IMG/VR virus record: IMGVR_UViG_3300024520_000087
Location: 1-56,483 of that record
DNA length: 56,483 bases
DNA from: a virus
Strand: one strand, 5' to 3'
The notes beneath the pieces were generated by a model. It searched no databases and was not told where the DNA came from. It saw only the letters and a list, made by a program, of their open reading frames with translations. Made by a program: the position numbers and the translations under genes. Each line of letters opens with the position of its first letter. Positions within the stretch are counted from its first letter, which is position 1. This document shows positions 7,215 to 14,825 of this stretch, piece after piece.

Positions 7215-8052
7215 AATAATACTAACCAAAGGATTGCCTGCAAGTGGAAAAACTACTTGGGTAAAGGAAGAACAAAAGAAAGATCCCAACCTTGTTCGTG
7301 TTAACAAAGATGATCTTCGTGCCATGTTGCATGGTGGTAAGTGGGGCAAGAATAACGAGAAGGATGTTCTTGCGATCAGAAATTTTATTGTAGATAGGGC
7401 ATTGACTCGTGGACGAAACATCGTTGTCGATGACACCAACCTTCATTCCAAACACGAGATACACTTGAAGCAAGTTGCAAAAAAGCACAACGCAGAATTT
7501 ACAATTAAAGACTTTACGAGTGTTTCACAAGAGGAATGTATAAAACGTGATCTTAAAAGAAGCAATAGTGTTGGTTCCGAAGTAATCCATAAAATGTATA
7601 AACAATTCCTCGACATTGTCTCTCCAGGTATCTTAGAGCCAGATCCAAACTTACCGACTGTGATTATTTGTGATCTTGATGGAACACTTTGTTTGTTCGA
7701 CGGAAATCCTTACGAAAGAGACTTCAGTAAGGATAAGATAAATAAACCCGTGAAATCTATCCTAGACAGCAATGAAGACGTGAAAGACATAATTTTCTTT
7801 TCTGGTAGAAATGGTAAATTCAAAGACCAAACAAGAAAGTGGCTGGACGATCACGGATACGGTGACTGTTCACTGTATATGAGAGCTGAAGGCGACACCC
7901 GCAAGGACGTGCTAGTCAAGAAAGAGATGTATGAAGAACATATTGAGGGCAAATTTAATGTACTATTTGTGTTGGACGACAGAGATCAGGTCGTAAACCT
8001 GTGGAGGGGCCTTGGCCTGGCTTGTTTCCAAGTGGCAGAAGGGAATTTTTAA
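7207..8052 (+). CDS. pseT: Polynucleotide kinase / 3'-phosphatase (T4 Pnkp-like)
   Basis: A 281-residue two-domain end-healing enzyme. The N-terminal kinase has a P-loop, GLPASGKTT (9-17), then VNKDDLR (33-39) and VVDDTNLH (73-80). The C-terminal HAD phosphatase has DLDGT (156-160) with both catalytic aspartates, FFSGRN (197-202) and DDRDQVV (257-263). Both active sites look intact, as in T4 Pnkp (301 residues). It would phosphorylate 5'-OH ends and remove 2',3'-cyclic phosphate, preparing cleaved tRNA for the ligase before it. A GGAGG at 7196 near the start supports ATG 7207. Confidence 0.94.
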   Translation: MPKIILTKGLPASGKTTWVKEEQKKDPNLVRVNKDDLRAMLHGGKWGKNNEKDVLAIRNFIVDRALTRGRNIVVDDTNLHSKHEIHLKQVAKKHNAEFTIKDFTSVSQEECIKRDLKRSNSVGSEVIHKMYKQFLDIVSPGILEPDPNLPTVIICDLDGTLCLFDGNPYERDFSKDKINKPVKSILDSNEDVKDIIFFSGRNGKFKDQTRKWLDDHGYGDCSLYMRAEGDTRKDVLVKKEMYEEHIEGKFNVLFVLDDRDQVVNLWRGLGLACFQVAEGNF

Positions 8053-8225
8053 TGGAAAAGAACAAACTCACACTATATATTAGTATCGTACAATTACTCA
8101 TACTTATTTGTTTAATTGTCGTTGTTTTTGTTTTAGAGGCAAGATATGGAGGGTTAACCCACTCCGACTGTGAGATCTCCTACTGCGAGTCAGTAACACA
8201 AGAAAACCCCATACTTCAGTCATAA
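8052..8225 (+). CDS. Small membrane protein
   Basis: 57 residues from ATG 8052, which overlaps the Pnkp stop. One hydrophobic segment (about residues 8-30, with VQLLILICLIVVVFVLEA) is followed by a polar tail containing CEISYCE. It is coupled to the RNA repair genes. The role is unknown. Confidence 0.55.
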   Translation: MEKNKLTLYISIVQLLILICLIVVVFVLEARYGGLTHSDCEISYCESVTQENPILQS

Positions 8226-8227
8226 TC

Positions 8228-8243
8228 ATTGTAACCACAATGG
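8228..8243 (+). other. Short hairpin CATTGT-AACC-ACAATG
   Basis: A 6-bp perfect stem with a 4-nt loop just after the stop at 8225. It is followed by Gs rather than Ts, so it is not a classic terminator. It lies directly upstream of the 8248 promoter. Confidence 0.4.
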
Positions 8244-8247
8244 GGGG

Positions 8248-8276
8248 TTGACAAATGTAACTATATTTTATATATT
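8248..8276 (+). promoter_or_regulatory. Leaderless-type promoter TTGACA-17-TATATT
   Basis: A perfect -35 TTGACA (8248-8253), a 17-nt spacer and TATATT (8271-8276), then 7 nt to ATG 8284. The -35 to ATG distance is 36 nt. GGGGGG precedes the -35. There is no room for a ribosome binding site. Confidence 0.8.
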
Positions 8277-8283
8277 ACCTCTA

Positions 8284-8475
8284 ATGAAAGTAATAAGCAT
8301 GCGCGACTTTACTACTAACCCCTACCATCATTTGGAGGAACTTCCCCTCGTCGTGATGAAAAGAAACGTCCCCCATCTTTACATACAGGACTTCTCAGAA
8401 GTGGCGACTAAGACCCTTGCAAAGAAAGTTATTAAAATGCACATAGAAAACATTGTGAAAAAGAAGAATAAATAA
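8284..8475 (+). CDS. Phd/YefM-like protein (antitoxin-type DNA-binding domain)
   Basis: 63 residues from ATG 8284. The start MKVISMRDFTTNPYHHLEEL followed by PLVVMKRNVPHLYI fits the Phd/YefM pattern: MKVIS-RDF, then NP-x2-L, then a strand and a basic loop. The C-terminus is a basic helix. Such proteins bind operator DNA and usually pair with a Doc or RelE toxin. Here the next gene (199 residues) does not look like either toxin. It may therefore act as a stand-alone repressor or as an antitoxin against a host toxin. It has its own promoter. Confidence 0.6.
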   Translation: MKVISMRDFTTNPYHHLEELPLVVMKRNVPHLYIQDFSEVATKTLAKKVIKMHIENIVKKKNK

Positions 8476-8477
8476 TC

Positions 8478-9077
8478 ATGGCCAAAAACGTATCAGTACA
8501 TATCCCAGAACCAAATATACAGACAATTAAACTAACTCTTGTTGGTAGGCGACCTCTTATTATGAATGAGTGGAGTGAAAAGGCTAAAACTCAAATAAGA
8601 GACAAACAAGCCAAAAAAGCTAACAAGAAAAAGAATGCACGTAAACCAAAAGAAGAGTACGAGTCAGCCAAAATCAAAAATGGAAAAGGGAAACTTAGCA
8701 TTAAAGCTATCTGGATAAAGAGTGCAATTGTCGGATCTGCAAGATTTGTTGACGATCTTCCAATGACAGTATTAAGAGGCGCAGTCTTTGTAAGAGGTGA
8801 TGATGACGGATTAATACAACTCAGATACAAGAAAGAGGAAATGGTCGAGGACACAGTGAGACTTTCAGGGATGGGTAGAAGTGCAGATTTAAGATACAGG
8901 CCATATATCTACGACTGGGAAGCAGATGTCGAGATAGACTTTGATGGAGACGTTCTTTCTCTCGAACAAGTAGTTAATCTTGTTAAAAAAGCAGGATTCT
9001 CTAACGGTTTAGGAGAAAACAGACCAGAACGTAGTGGAAATGATTATGGAACATTCGACGTAAAAGCAACAAAGTAG
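8478..9077 (+). CDS. Conserved phage protein of unknown function
   Basis: 199 residues. Features include PLIMNEWSEKAK near the N-terminus, a lysine-rich central loop (KKANKKKNARKPKEEYE) and a C-terminal ADLRYRPYIYDWEADVEIDFD followed by EQVVNLVKKAGFSNGLGENRPER (given here as parts). I recall this layout from many unrelated phages, where it often precedes a homologue of the 9307 gene, as it does here. The role is not established; a nucleic-acid or recombination function is a guess. Confidence 0.7.
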   Translation: MAKNVSVHIPEPNIQTIKLTLVGRRPLIMNEWSEKAKTQIRDKQAKKANKKKNARKPKEEYESAKIKNGKGKLSIKAIWIKSAIVGSARFVDDLPMTVLRGAVFVRGDDDGLIQLRYKKEEMVEDTVRLSGMGRSADLRYRPYIYDWEADVEIDFDGDVLSLEQVVNLVKKAGFSNGLGENRPERSGNDYGTFDVKATK

Positions 9078-9119
9078 TGGCAGGATCGTTACGGTTTTTA
9101 TCGGAAAATTACGCAAGTT

Positions 9120-9306
9120 ATCGGATGGGATGGGATTGGCAGGAGGGGTATCGAGTGTAGGGGATTGGACCAGAAAGGAGTCGAGGGTTAAGGATCGGAA
9201 TAGCAGGAACGGAAGAGAGGGGTATAGAGGGGTGAGGAACAGAAAGGAACGGATTGGCAGGAACGGAGGGGGAAGATTGGAGGGGAGAGTTTAGGAATGG
9301 AGAGGA
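9120..9306 (+). repeat. G-rich purine tract with about 60-nt spaced repeats
   Basis: The spacer between two conserved genes (9078-9306) is nearly all G and A on the + strand. A unit related to GATTGGCAGGAACGGA recurs at about 9133, 9200 and 9264. GGGGTAT followed by (A/C)GAG recurs as well. No credible ORF lies on the + strand. The sequence is full of GGAGG-like and GGGG runs. It could form G-quadruplexes or R-loops, or act as a protein-binding array. Confidence 0.6.
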
Positions 9307-9762
9307 ATGGAAATCATGAAAACAAGAGACAAAATACAAAAAGCATTTAATGAGCTATCAGAAAAAAGCTCAGATGGAGGTGTGAGACCTGAAGACTTGG
9401 TTAAATACGCAAAACCCAAGGATTCACCACTGCATGAACACTTCGAATGGGACAATAAAAAGGCGGGTCAAACATATAGGGTTCACCAAGCAAGACAGTT
9501 GATTGGAAAACTACGAGTAGAAGTAGAAGGAGAAAACGTAAAACAGTTTCACAGTATTGTATTGGAAGTAGAAGAAGGTAAAGAAAGTAAATATTTCTCT
9601 CTAGAGAAAATACTTACAGATAAAGATCTCAAATCAAAAGCACTAAAACAGATGGTTAAGGATATTAAGTTCTTTATTAAAAAATATGAAACGCATAAAG
9701 AATTATTTGAAATAGTGAATACGGATAAAGTCGACGAATACCACAAACAGTATTTAGATTAA
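9307..9762 (+). CDS. Conserved phage protein of unknown function
   Basis: 151 residues. The pattern VRPEDLVKYAKPKDSPLHEHFEWDNKKA, then YRVHQARQLI (shown as parts), is one I recognise from many phage genomes, where a related gene lies near a homologue of the 8478 gene. It is mostly helical with a lysine-rich C-terminus. Two ATGs lie at 9307 and 9316, and the GAGAGG upstream favours the first. The function is unknown. Confidence 0.7.
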   Translation: MEIMKTRDKIQKAFNELSEKSSDGGVRPEDLVKYAKPKDSPLHEHFEWDNKKAGQTYRVHQARQLIGKLRVEVEGENVKQFHSIVLEVEEGKESKYFSLEKILTDKDLKSKALKQMVKDIKFFIKKYETHKELFEIVNTDKVDEYHKQYLD

Positions 9763-9764
9763 TT

Positions 9765-9971
9765 ATGTTTAAAACAGGAGACAAAGTAACCATAAAAGAG
9801 GGTTCTGCTTACTATGAGAATAGAAAGCAGATGCGTGGAACCATCACGAATATAGATTATGATGATGAATGTACTGTTGAATTTGAAGATGGATATAGAG
9901 GCGAATATGCCCAAGATCAATGTGTAGATTTACTTATAAGGGAGACGAAGCAGAAAAAGAGAGGAAATTAA
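9765..9971 (+). CDS. Small SH3/KOW-like beta protein
   Basis: 68 residues beginning FKTGDKVTIKEGS, with MRGTITNIDYDDECTVEFEDG, a pattern of short strands like KOW or Tudor/SH3-like barrels. The C-terminus is basic. It lies 2 nt after the preceding stop. Partners are unknown. Confidence 0.55.
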   Translation: MFKTGDKVTIKEGSAYYENRKQMRGTITNIDYDDECTVEFEDGYRGEYAQDQCVDLLIRETKQKKRGN

Positions 9972-10041
9972 AAATAAATGCATTCGGAGAGATGGTTTAG
10001 GAGAAGACGTTTAAAGTTGAAATAGTTGAAGGAGAAGAAGA

Positions 10042-11214
10042 ATGAAAACCAAGAATAAAAAATGCAAACAGTGCAAGATAACTTTTTCCAGAAAAGTTTG
10101 GAATCAGGTATTTTGTTCCAACAAATGTCAAAGAGAATGGCTTTTAAAGGTCAACTTAAAGATCAAGGAGAAGAAAAAGAAGCAAAAGGAAGAATACAAA
10201 TCTAAACACCCGCTTGTTGAAAGAAAAAAGGAATGTAAACAGTGTGGAGAGACTTTTACCTGGAGGTCTGATAAACCAACTAGAAAATTCTGTGAAGTAA
10301 AGTGTTCATCTAAATATGGTGGCCCAAAAGAAAAAGATAGGAGAAAAAAGATAAAAGAGTCTCAACAAAACATAGACAAAGATAACAAAAATCTAGTTGC
10401 AGTTAATGACGTGTGGCTCACACTCAAGCATTACAAAGAACCTCTCAAAAAAGTTAAAAAGGGTAATCATGGATTTTATGGTGCTCTTCTTTCTACTGTG
10501 GATGGGGAACTTATACAGTGTCATATTTGCGGGAAGCTTTATAAATCATTGATTTTCCACGTGAAGTCGGCTCACAAAATAAACACCAAGGAATATAGGA
10601 AAAAATTTAACCTTGCTGGCAGTACAGCTTTAGTTTCTGAGGTTCTTAGAAATAAATATAAAAAGAGAACGATTGATTGGCTAAATAAAATGAGTAAAGA
10701 AGAAAAGGAGACATATTTTGAAAGAAAACGGGAACGCATTAAAAAATGGTACGCGAGAACAAAAAAGGATGGCACCCTCCACGAAAAAATGTCTCACCCT
10801 ATTACTTTGGAAACTAAAAACAAAAGGGGTACGTGTCCAGACCAATTACTGGACAAAATAAAGAAAGTTTCCAATCAACTTGGCCACACTCCTTCTAAAA
10901 GAGAATTTATTCAAGTCTGTGAAACACAAAGGTATATGCATCTTATTTACAAGACATTTGGGTCTTGGCCCAATGCTCTTAAGATGGCTAAATTGAACCC
11001 AAAACCAAAAACAGAAAATGGAGGACACAGAAAATACTCAGACGAAGAGTTGTTGGAATATTTAAGAATCTTTACACAAGAGTTTAACAAGGTTCCTACA
11101 TATACAGATTTTAGAAGAGGTTTATTGCCAGACTACGCAATATATACGAGACGATGGGGAGGAATAGAAAATGCAAGACAAGAAGCAGGAATTTACGAAT
11201 TTATAGAAGATTAA
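10042..11214 (+). CDS. Zinc-finger protein with homing-endonuclease-associated repeats
   Basis: 390 residues. Two N-terminal treble-clef-like units (C8-x2-C11 with FCSNKC; ECKQC with FCEVKC) are followed by a lysine-rich helix. Then comes a MucR/C2H2-like finger, CHICGKLYKSLIFHVKSAH, around residue 160. The C-terminal third has two copies of an approximately 50-residue unit: LLDKIKKVSNQLGHTPSKREF with FGSWPNALKMAKL, and LLEYLRIFTQEFNKVPTYTDF with WGGIENARQEAGI. These match the repeat often attached to HNH homing endonucleases. No HNH core is visible. It is probably a DNA-binding regulator or a nuclease-free relative of a homing enzyme. SD GAAGGAGAAG is just upstream. Confidence 0.7.
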   Translation: MKTKNKKCKQCKITFSRKVWNQVFCSNKCQREWLLKVNLKIKEKKKKQKEEYKSKHPLVERKKECKQCGETFTWRSDKPTRKFCEVKCSSKYGGPKEKDRRKKIKESQQNIDKDNKNLVAVNDVWLTLKHYKEPLKKVKKGNHGFYGALLSTVDGELIQCHICGKLYKSLIFHVKSAHKINTKEYRKKFNLAGSTALVSEVLRNKYKKRTIDWLNKMSKEEKETYFERKRERIKKWYARTKKDGTLHEKMSHPITLETKNKRGTCPDQLLDKIKKVSNQLGHTPSKREFIQVCETQRYMHLIYKTFGSWPNALKMAKLNPKPKTENGGHRKYSDEELLEYLRIFTQEFNKVPTYTDFRRGLLPDYAIYTRRWGGIENARQEAGIYEFIED

Positions 11215-11215
11215 T

Positions 11216-12019
11216 ATGTTATCAGAAAGACTCGGAATACACACTCAACTAGTTGTTCCCCCCGAGTTGCTCGTAAAGAGAGAGGGTTTTGTGGTCAAAA
11301 AAGATGTGGATTCTACAGGATTACAGTCAGATGTAGAAGTAGGAGAATATGATGGAATGCCAGCCATAAGAAAAGTTGCAGGTAAACATTTAGACCAAGA
11401 CACCTTGCAACAAATGGCGTTGACGTCAGTCATTCAAAGACAGCAAATGGCTGAGACTGGAATACTTATTCCACACAACTTTGTAACACACGTAAACGGA
11501 GGATTAGAAGTAATAGACGAACTAGTTTTAACACAGGATGTAGAACAAGACATAAAAGAGAGAGATTACACAGGATACAGAGAGGTAATTAAATACATTT
11601 GCACATTAAATGATGGAACAGTTAGAAGCAAAGTAATGTTTGATGCTATGCCAGGCAACTTTGCACATGACGAGGACGGTTTACACTTCTTCGATTTCTT
11701 TCCGCCGACCCTAAGGGGAAGCGACGGAGGAGTGACACCATACTATGAAGAAGTGTTTGTTAGGCCAAGAGACTTATTCACATTTAATTACGGTGACACC
11801 AGAGGTCAGTTAACTAAACTAATGGCAGGGAACAGGTATAGATTTCCAGAACACGAAGAACAACTAGAAGAGATAGCACTTAGCACCATTCAAGGAAGAG
11901 TGCCAAGAGAAGTAGAACGATATATAAATGAACAAGCAGAAAATAACTATCCAGATATGAATACATTTTATCAAGGGCAGGCGTACGAGGCTGCTGAACT
12001 ATTGCAAACACTAATATGA
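11216..12019 (+). CDS. Hypothetical protein with kinase-like motif order
   Basis: 267 residues. In the middle, VMFDAMPGNFAHDEDGLHFFDFFPP (parts: FDAMPGNF and LHFFDFFPP) has the order D-x4-N, then a hydrophobic strand, then D-F-F. This resembles the catalytic loop and metal loop of protein-kinase-like and aminoglycoside-phosphotransferase folds. A P-loop-like or clear ATP lysine motif is not obvious, although MPAIRKVAG near residue 47 could hold the lysine. It is coupled to both neighbours. The kinase reading is a hypothesis. Confidence 0.5.
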   Translation: MLSERLGIHTQLVVPPELLVKREGFVVKKDVDSTGLQSDVEVGEYDGMPAIRKVAGKHLDQDTLQQMALTSVIQRQQMAETGILIPHNFVTHVNGGLEVIDELVLTQDVEQDIKERDYTGYREVIKYICTLNDGTVRSKVMFDAMPGNFAHDEDGLHFFDFFPPTLRGSDGGVTPYYEEVFVRPRDLFTFNYGDTRGQLTKLMAGNRYRFPEHEEQLEEIALSTIQGRVPREVERYINEQAENNYPDMNTFYQGQAYEAAELLQTLI

Positions 12020-12249
12020 AACATAAAAAATTAGAAAAGGTTGTTGGTGAAGATAGATCTGGATCATTCAAAGACTTTCCTGAGAGGTTAGAAATAGTGC
12101 GCAAGAAAAAAGGAATGACTCTAAGAGAATTTGGGGAGACGATTGGTGTCCCGACTAGTACGTTATGGAACTGGGAAAACGGCACTAGGCAAATGCCATA
12201 TGACCTAATCTGGCTGGTTTTGTGTGAACTAAACATGCTTAAGAACTAA
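12016..12249 (+). CDS. XRE-family HTH regulator
   Basis: 77 residues. Helix-turn-helix residues about 33-60: MTLREFGETIGVPTSTLWNW, then ENGTRQMP. That is the standard Cro/C1-type pattern with the W-N-W-E-N-G signature. There is no second domain. It overlaps the preceding stop by 4 nt. It probably regulates phage promoters; it lacks the oligomerisation domain of a lysogenic repressor. Confidence 0.8.
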   Translation: MKHKKLEKVVGEDRSGSFKDFPERLEIVRKKKGMTLREFGETIGVPTSTLWNWENGTRQMPYDLIWLVLCELNMLKN

Positions 12250-12250
12250 T

Positions 12251-12490
12251 ATGAAAATAACGTTCAAACAGACCAGTGGAGCTTGTCCAGAACAGTACGA
12301 TGCTTTAGATGAAAAAGGTAACACGATTGGTTATTTAAGATTGAGACATGGACACTTTACTGTTGAACACCCAGACGTCCATGGTGAAGTGGTATATGAA
12401 GCGAAAACAAAAGGAGATGGGATGTTTACAGAAGACGAAAGAGATTTTTACTTAAACCAAGCACGAGAAAGATTGAGTGAACTTTTATGA
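12251..12490 (+). CDS. Small hypothetical protein
   Basis: 79 residues, beta-rich, with the pattern QYDALDEKGNTIGYLRLRHGHFTVEHPD. This resembles small conserved phage proteins that wrap a sheet around a helix. It starts in a TAATATG junction after the XRE gene. The function is unknown. Confidence 0.55.
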   Translation: MKITFKQTSGACPEQYDALDEKGNTIGYLRLRHGHFTVEHPDVHGEVVYEAKTKGDGMFTEDERDFYLNQARERLSELL

Positions 12491-12678
12491 TTAAAAGGAT
12501 TACATACCGCATTACCAAAGAGACGCCAGCGCACGTTAATTTTAGTTTATGGGTTAATGGAGGGCTTATTTGTTCACCTGGCGGTATGTGTTTAAGAGTT
12601 GATGAGTTTCCCATCTTTGTTGAGAAATTGGGAGCGATTGATGACAGTGAATGGTATAAAAAAGAAATGGGAATCTAA
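12487..12678 (+). CDS. Small hypothetical protein
   Basis: 63 residues. ATG overlaps the preceding stop. The sequence ITYRITKETPAHVNFSLWVNGGLICSPGGMCLRV (parts: HVNFSLWVNG, CSPGGMCLRV) looks like a small all-beta domain with a Cys pair. The family is not recognised. Confidence 0.55.
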   Translation: MIKRITYRITKETPAHVNFSLWVNGGLICSPGGMCLRVDEFPIFVEKLGAIDDSEWYKKEMGI

Positions 12679-12679
12679 T

Positions 12680-12868
12680 ATGAGTGATGAACACAAGCAG
12701 GGCGCAGAAGAAATAATTGGCAAAATGTACGAGTTTGCTAGAGAGAGATTGAGTAATGCAGACATGTTTACTAACTCACCCAAGGACAAGTGGAAAGCAA
12801 CAGGAAAAAGAGAATTACTCGGTGATTTATTTAGATATTTAAAGGAGTTGAAAGATTATGAGAATTAA
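12680..12868 (+). CDS. Small helical hypothetical protein
   Basis: 62 residues from ATG 12680 in a TAATATG junction; an earlier in-frame ATG would overlap the previous gene extensively. It is all helical and charged. No motif is visible. Confidence 0.55.
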   Translation: MSDEHKQGAEEIIGKMYEFARERLSNADMFTNSPKDKWKATGKRELLGDLFRYLKELKDYEN

Positions 12869-13043
12869 AATTGGACCAGATAAATTAACACTCTTAGTAC
12901 CATTGATCCTCACTTTATACTCAGTGTCCCAATTGGGGCTAGAAGTAGAATCTAGTGAAGTCGACGGTGAAACCATAGTGGGTATGTTTTTGTTTACATT
13001 TGGATTCTGGATACTTGGATATATAAGTGGAAGAAGTGAATAA
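12858..13043 (+). CDS. Small two-span membrane protein
   Basis: 61 residues with hydrophobic segments LTLLVPLILTLYSVSQLGL and IVGMFLFTFGFWILGYISG, separated by an acidic loop. It overlaps the preceding gene by 11 nt. A short membrane protein of unknown role. Confidence 0.55.
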   Translation: MRIKIGPDKLTLLVPLILTLYSVSQLGLEVESSEVDGETIVGMFLFTFGFWILGYISGRSE

Positions 13044-13044
13044 T

Positions 13045-13374
13045 ATGAAAAATAAATTATCAGCTTATGATATTGACGGAATACTTACAGCGGGCGTAAA
13101 ACCCAAGAAGCCTTACGTGGTAATCTCTGGACGCTTAAACACTGATTGGGGGAGAACCATTGAACAACTAGGACCAGATGTGGTCAAGAACTCGGATGGA
13201 GTTTATTTGAGACCATTTGGTGAGCAAGGAGACAGGGGCATGGCAGGAGTGTGGAAAGGAAAGATGATTAACATGCTAGGAATTACAGAATTCCATGAAG
13301 ATGAGAAAATACAAGCTGACATAATTAGGGCAATGTGTCCTGACTGTGAAGTGATAGAGCATGAAAAAACTTGA
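13045..13374 (+). CDS. Small HAD-like phosphatase-type protein
   Basis: 109 residues from ATG 13045. YDIDGILT near residue 8 supplies the D-x-D of HAD motif I, and VVISGR near 26-31 looks like motif II (T/S). The spacing between them is very short, so the cap and much of the usual core are missing. A C-terminal CPDCEV follows. It may be a minimal HAD fold, perhaps a nucleotidase, or a non-catalytic relative. It is coupled to the HIT and methyltransferase genes after it. Confidence 0.6.
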   Translation: MKNKLSAYDIDGILTAGVKPKKPYVVISGRLNTDWGRTIEQLGPDVVKNSDGVYLRPFGEQGDRGMAGVWKGKMINMLGITEFHEDEKIQADIIRAMCPDCEVIEHEKT

Positions 13375-13846
13375 TTACATGACAAGGAAAGAGTACCTAG
13401 ATTGGTACGCCAAAGAGGGTTGCAAAGAATGTCTACTTTGTAAACCTGAGGTACAAATGGTTATTGAAGAATTCAAACATTGGATCTGGATTGTCAACCC
13501 AGCACCTTATGTGGGTAGGCATACAATGCTAATTCCAAGAAGGCATATTCTTTTTGAGAGTGAAATAACAGAAGAAGAACACAAGGAATACAGAAAGATA
13601 TTTGATTTAATTCTTGATAGGTACAGAGCTGCAAAGATGAAGCACCACGATGGGACGCCAGTTAGAAAGTTTACCGTAGCCACAAGGACAAGAGATTATC
13701 GATTTGTACATGATGGGGATCTTCCTCGACCAGAGCATCTACACAAACATTTCATACCAGAACACATAAAGATGTGGAGGAAAATGAATGAAGAGGATGC
13801 ACACACATACAGAGATACTGTTGAATTACTAAAACGTAATGAATAA
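13361..13846 (+). CDS. HIT-family nucleotide-binding protein
   Basis: 161 residues. It has the N-terminal Cys pair CLLC of many HIT proteins, then IVNPAPYVGRHTMLIPRRH. The histidine triad region is PEHLHKHFIPEH near the C-terminus (H-x-H-x-x-x-x-H rather than a strict H-x-H-x-H). HIT proteins hydrolyse or transfer nucleotides, for example AMP or GMP adducts or sugar nucleotides. It overlaps both neighbours. Confidence 0.75.
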   Translation: MKKLDYMTRKEYLDWYAKEGCKECLLCKPEVQMVIEEFKHWIWIVNPAPYVGRHTMLIPRRHILFESEITEEEHKEYRKIFDLILDRYRAAKMKHHDGTPVRKFTVATRTRDYRFVHDGDLPRPEHLHKHFIPEHIKMWRKMNEEDAHTYRDTVELLKRNE

Positions 13847-14435
13847 AAAAATAGTAGAAAGAATCTATCCAAACGACAAGCGTGTTAAACCACAAACAGT
13901 GGCACACCACATCGCTAGATATGAGTTTGCGTCTAAGTTTGAAGGAGAAGTTGCATTAGACGTTGGATGTGGTACTGGATATGGATGTGAAATGTTAAGA
14001 CAAGCAGGATTTTATATGACTAAAGGATTTGATGAGAGTCTGACTGCAATTAATTACGCCAAGGAACATTTCCCCAAGTGCCACTTCTTCAGAAGAGACT
14101 TGGTAGAAATGAATGGCACACTCTATAGACCAGACTTAGTCACAATGTTTGAAGTAATAGAACACATCCCGTTTAATATAGGTAAGGACACCATACGGTG
14201 GATAAGTAAAGTTTTAAGAAACAAAGGTACATTTATCATGTCTACCCCTAGAGATATTAATGGTAAGTATAACGAGTTTCACAAGAGTGAATGGCCCTAT
14301 CCGATTATAAAGAATGAATTAGGATCAGTATTTAAAAATGTAAAGATCTACGGACAAGATTGGGATACTGCTAAAATAACAACAGAACACGTACCAAATG
14401 AAGATTTTTACATAGCAGTTTGTAGTAATGACTGA
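13839..14435 (+). CDS. Class I SAM-dependent methyltransferase
   Basis: 198 residues. Motif I is ALDVGCGTGYG near residues 39-49, an acidic residue follows at the end of the second strand (KGFDES), and MFEVIEHIP forms the post-II strand and helix. This is the Methyltransf_11/UbiG-like pattern. The target could be a small molecule, RNA cap-like end or sugar; context with HIT and HAD genes points to nucleotide or sugar chemistry. Its start overlaps the HIT stop by 8 nt. Confidence 0.85.
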   Translation: MNKKIVERIYPNDKRVKPQTVAHHIARYEFASKFEGEVALDVGCGTGYGCEMLRQAGFYMTKGFDESLTAINYAKEHFPKCHFFRRDLVEMNGTLYRPDLVTMFEVIEHIPFNIGKDTIRWISKVLRNKGTFIMSTPRDINGKYNEFHKSEWPYPIIKNELGSVFKNVKIYGQDWDTAKITTEHVPNEDFYIAVCSND

Positions 14436-14520
14436 ATACACATACTTAATTCTAACGCTCAGCGGTAAATACATAGAAGTAGATGAGGAAGTGTGGAATT
14501 TAATAAAGAGACTTATATGA
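14428..14520 (+). CDS. Small hypothetical ORF
   Basis: 30 residues (begins MTEYTYLILTLSGKYIEVDEE). It overlaps the methyltransferase stop by 8 nt and ends in ATGA shared with the next gene. Position and composition support translation; the function is unknown. Confidence 0.5.
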   Translation: MTEYTYLILTLSGKYIEVDEEVWNLIKRLI

Positions 14521-14825
14521 CAAATAAACAAACAGACAAACACACAACACACCATGCTTGCAAAGAAGTAGCGGATAAGCATGGAGATAAAGCAAAATGC
14601 TGTCGCTGTATTAGACATAAATGTAAAAAGACAAAGAACAGTGTGAGCTTTGGTGTTAAAAACATGAAGGGATCTATGATAATGGCAAACGGTGAATCTT
14701 ATTACCCACAAAGTGTAATCGACCAAGCCCTCAAGCAACGAGATGAGGAGATGATGAGAAAACAATTCAATGTTTGCGAAACACACACAACTCAGAAGCA
14801 CGGAAGAAAGCCAGTAACGCACTGA
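14517..14825 (+). CDS. Small Cys/His-rich protein
   Basis: 102 residues from ATG 14517. The N-terminal half is rich in H, K and C (KCCRCIRHKCKK), a likely zinc-binding cluster. The C-terminus runs out of frame through the start of the homing-endonuclease-like fragment, so its last 15-20 residues may not be original. The function is unknown. Confidence 0.5.
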   Translation: MTNKQTDKHTTHHACKEVADKHGDKAKCCRCIRHKCKKTKNSVSFGVKNMKGSMIMANGESYYPQSVIDQALKQRDEEMMRKQFNVCETHTTQKHGRKPVTH

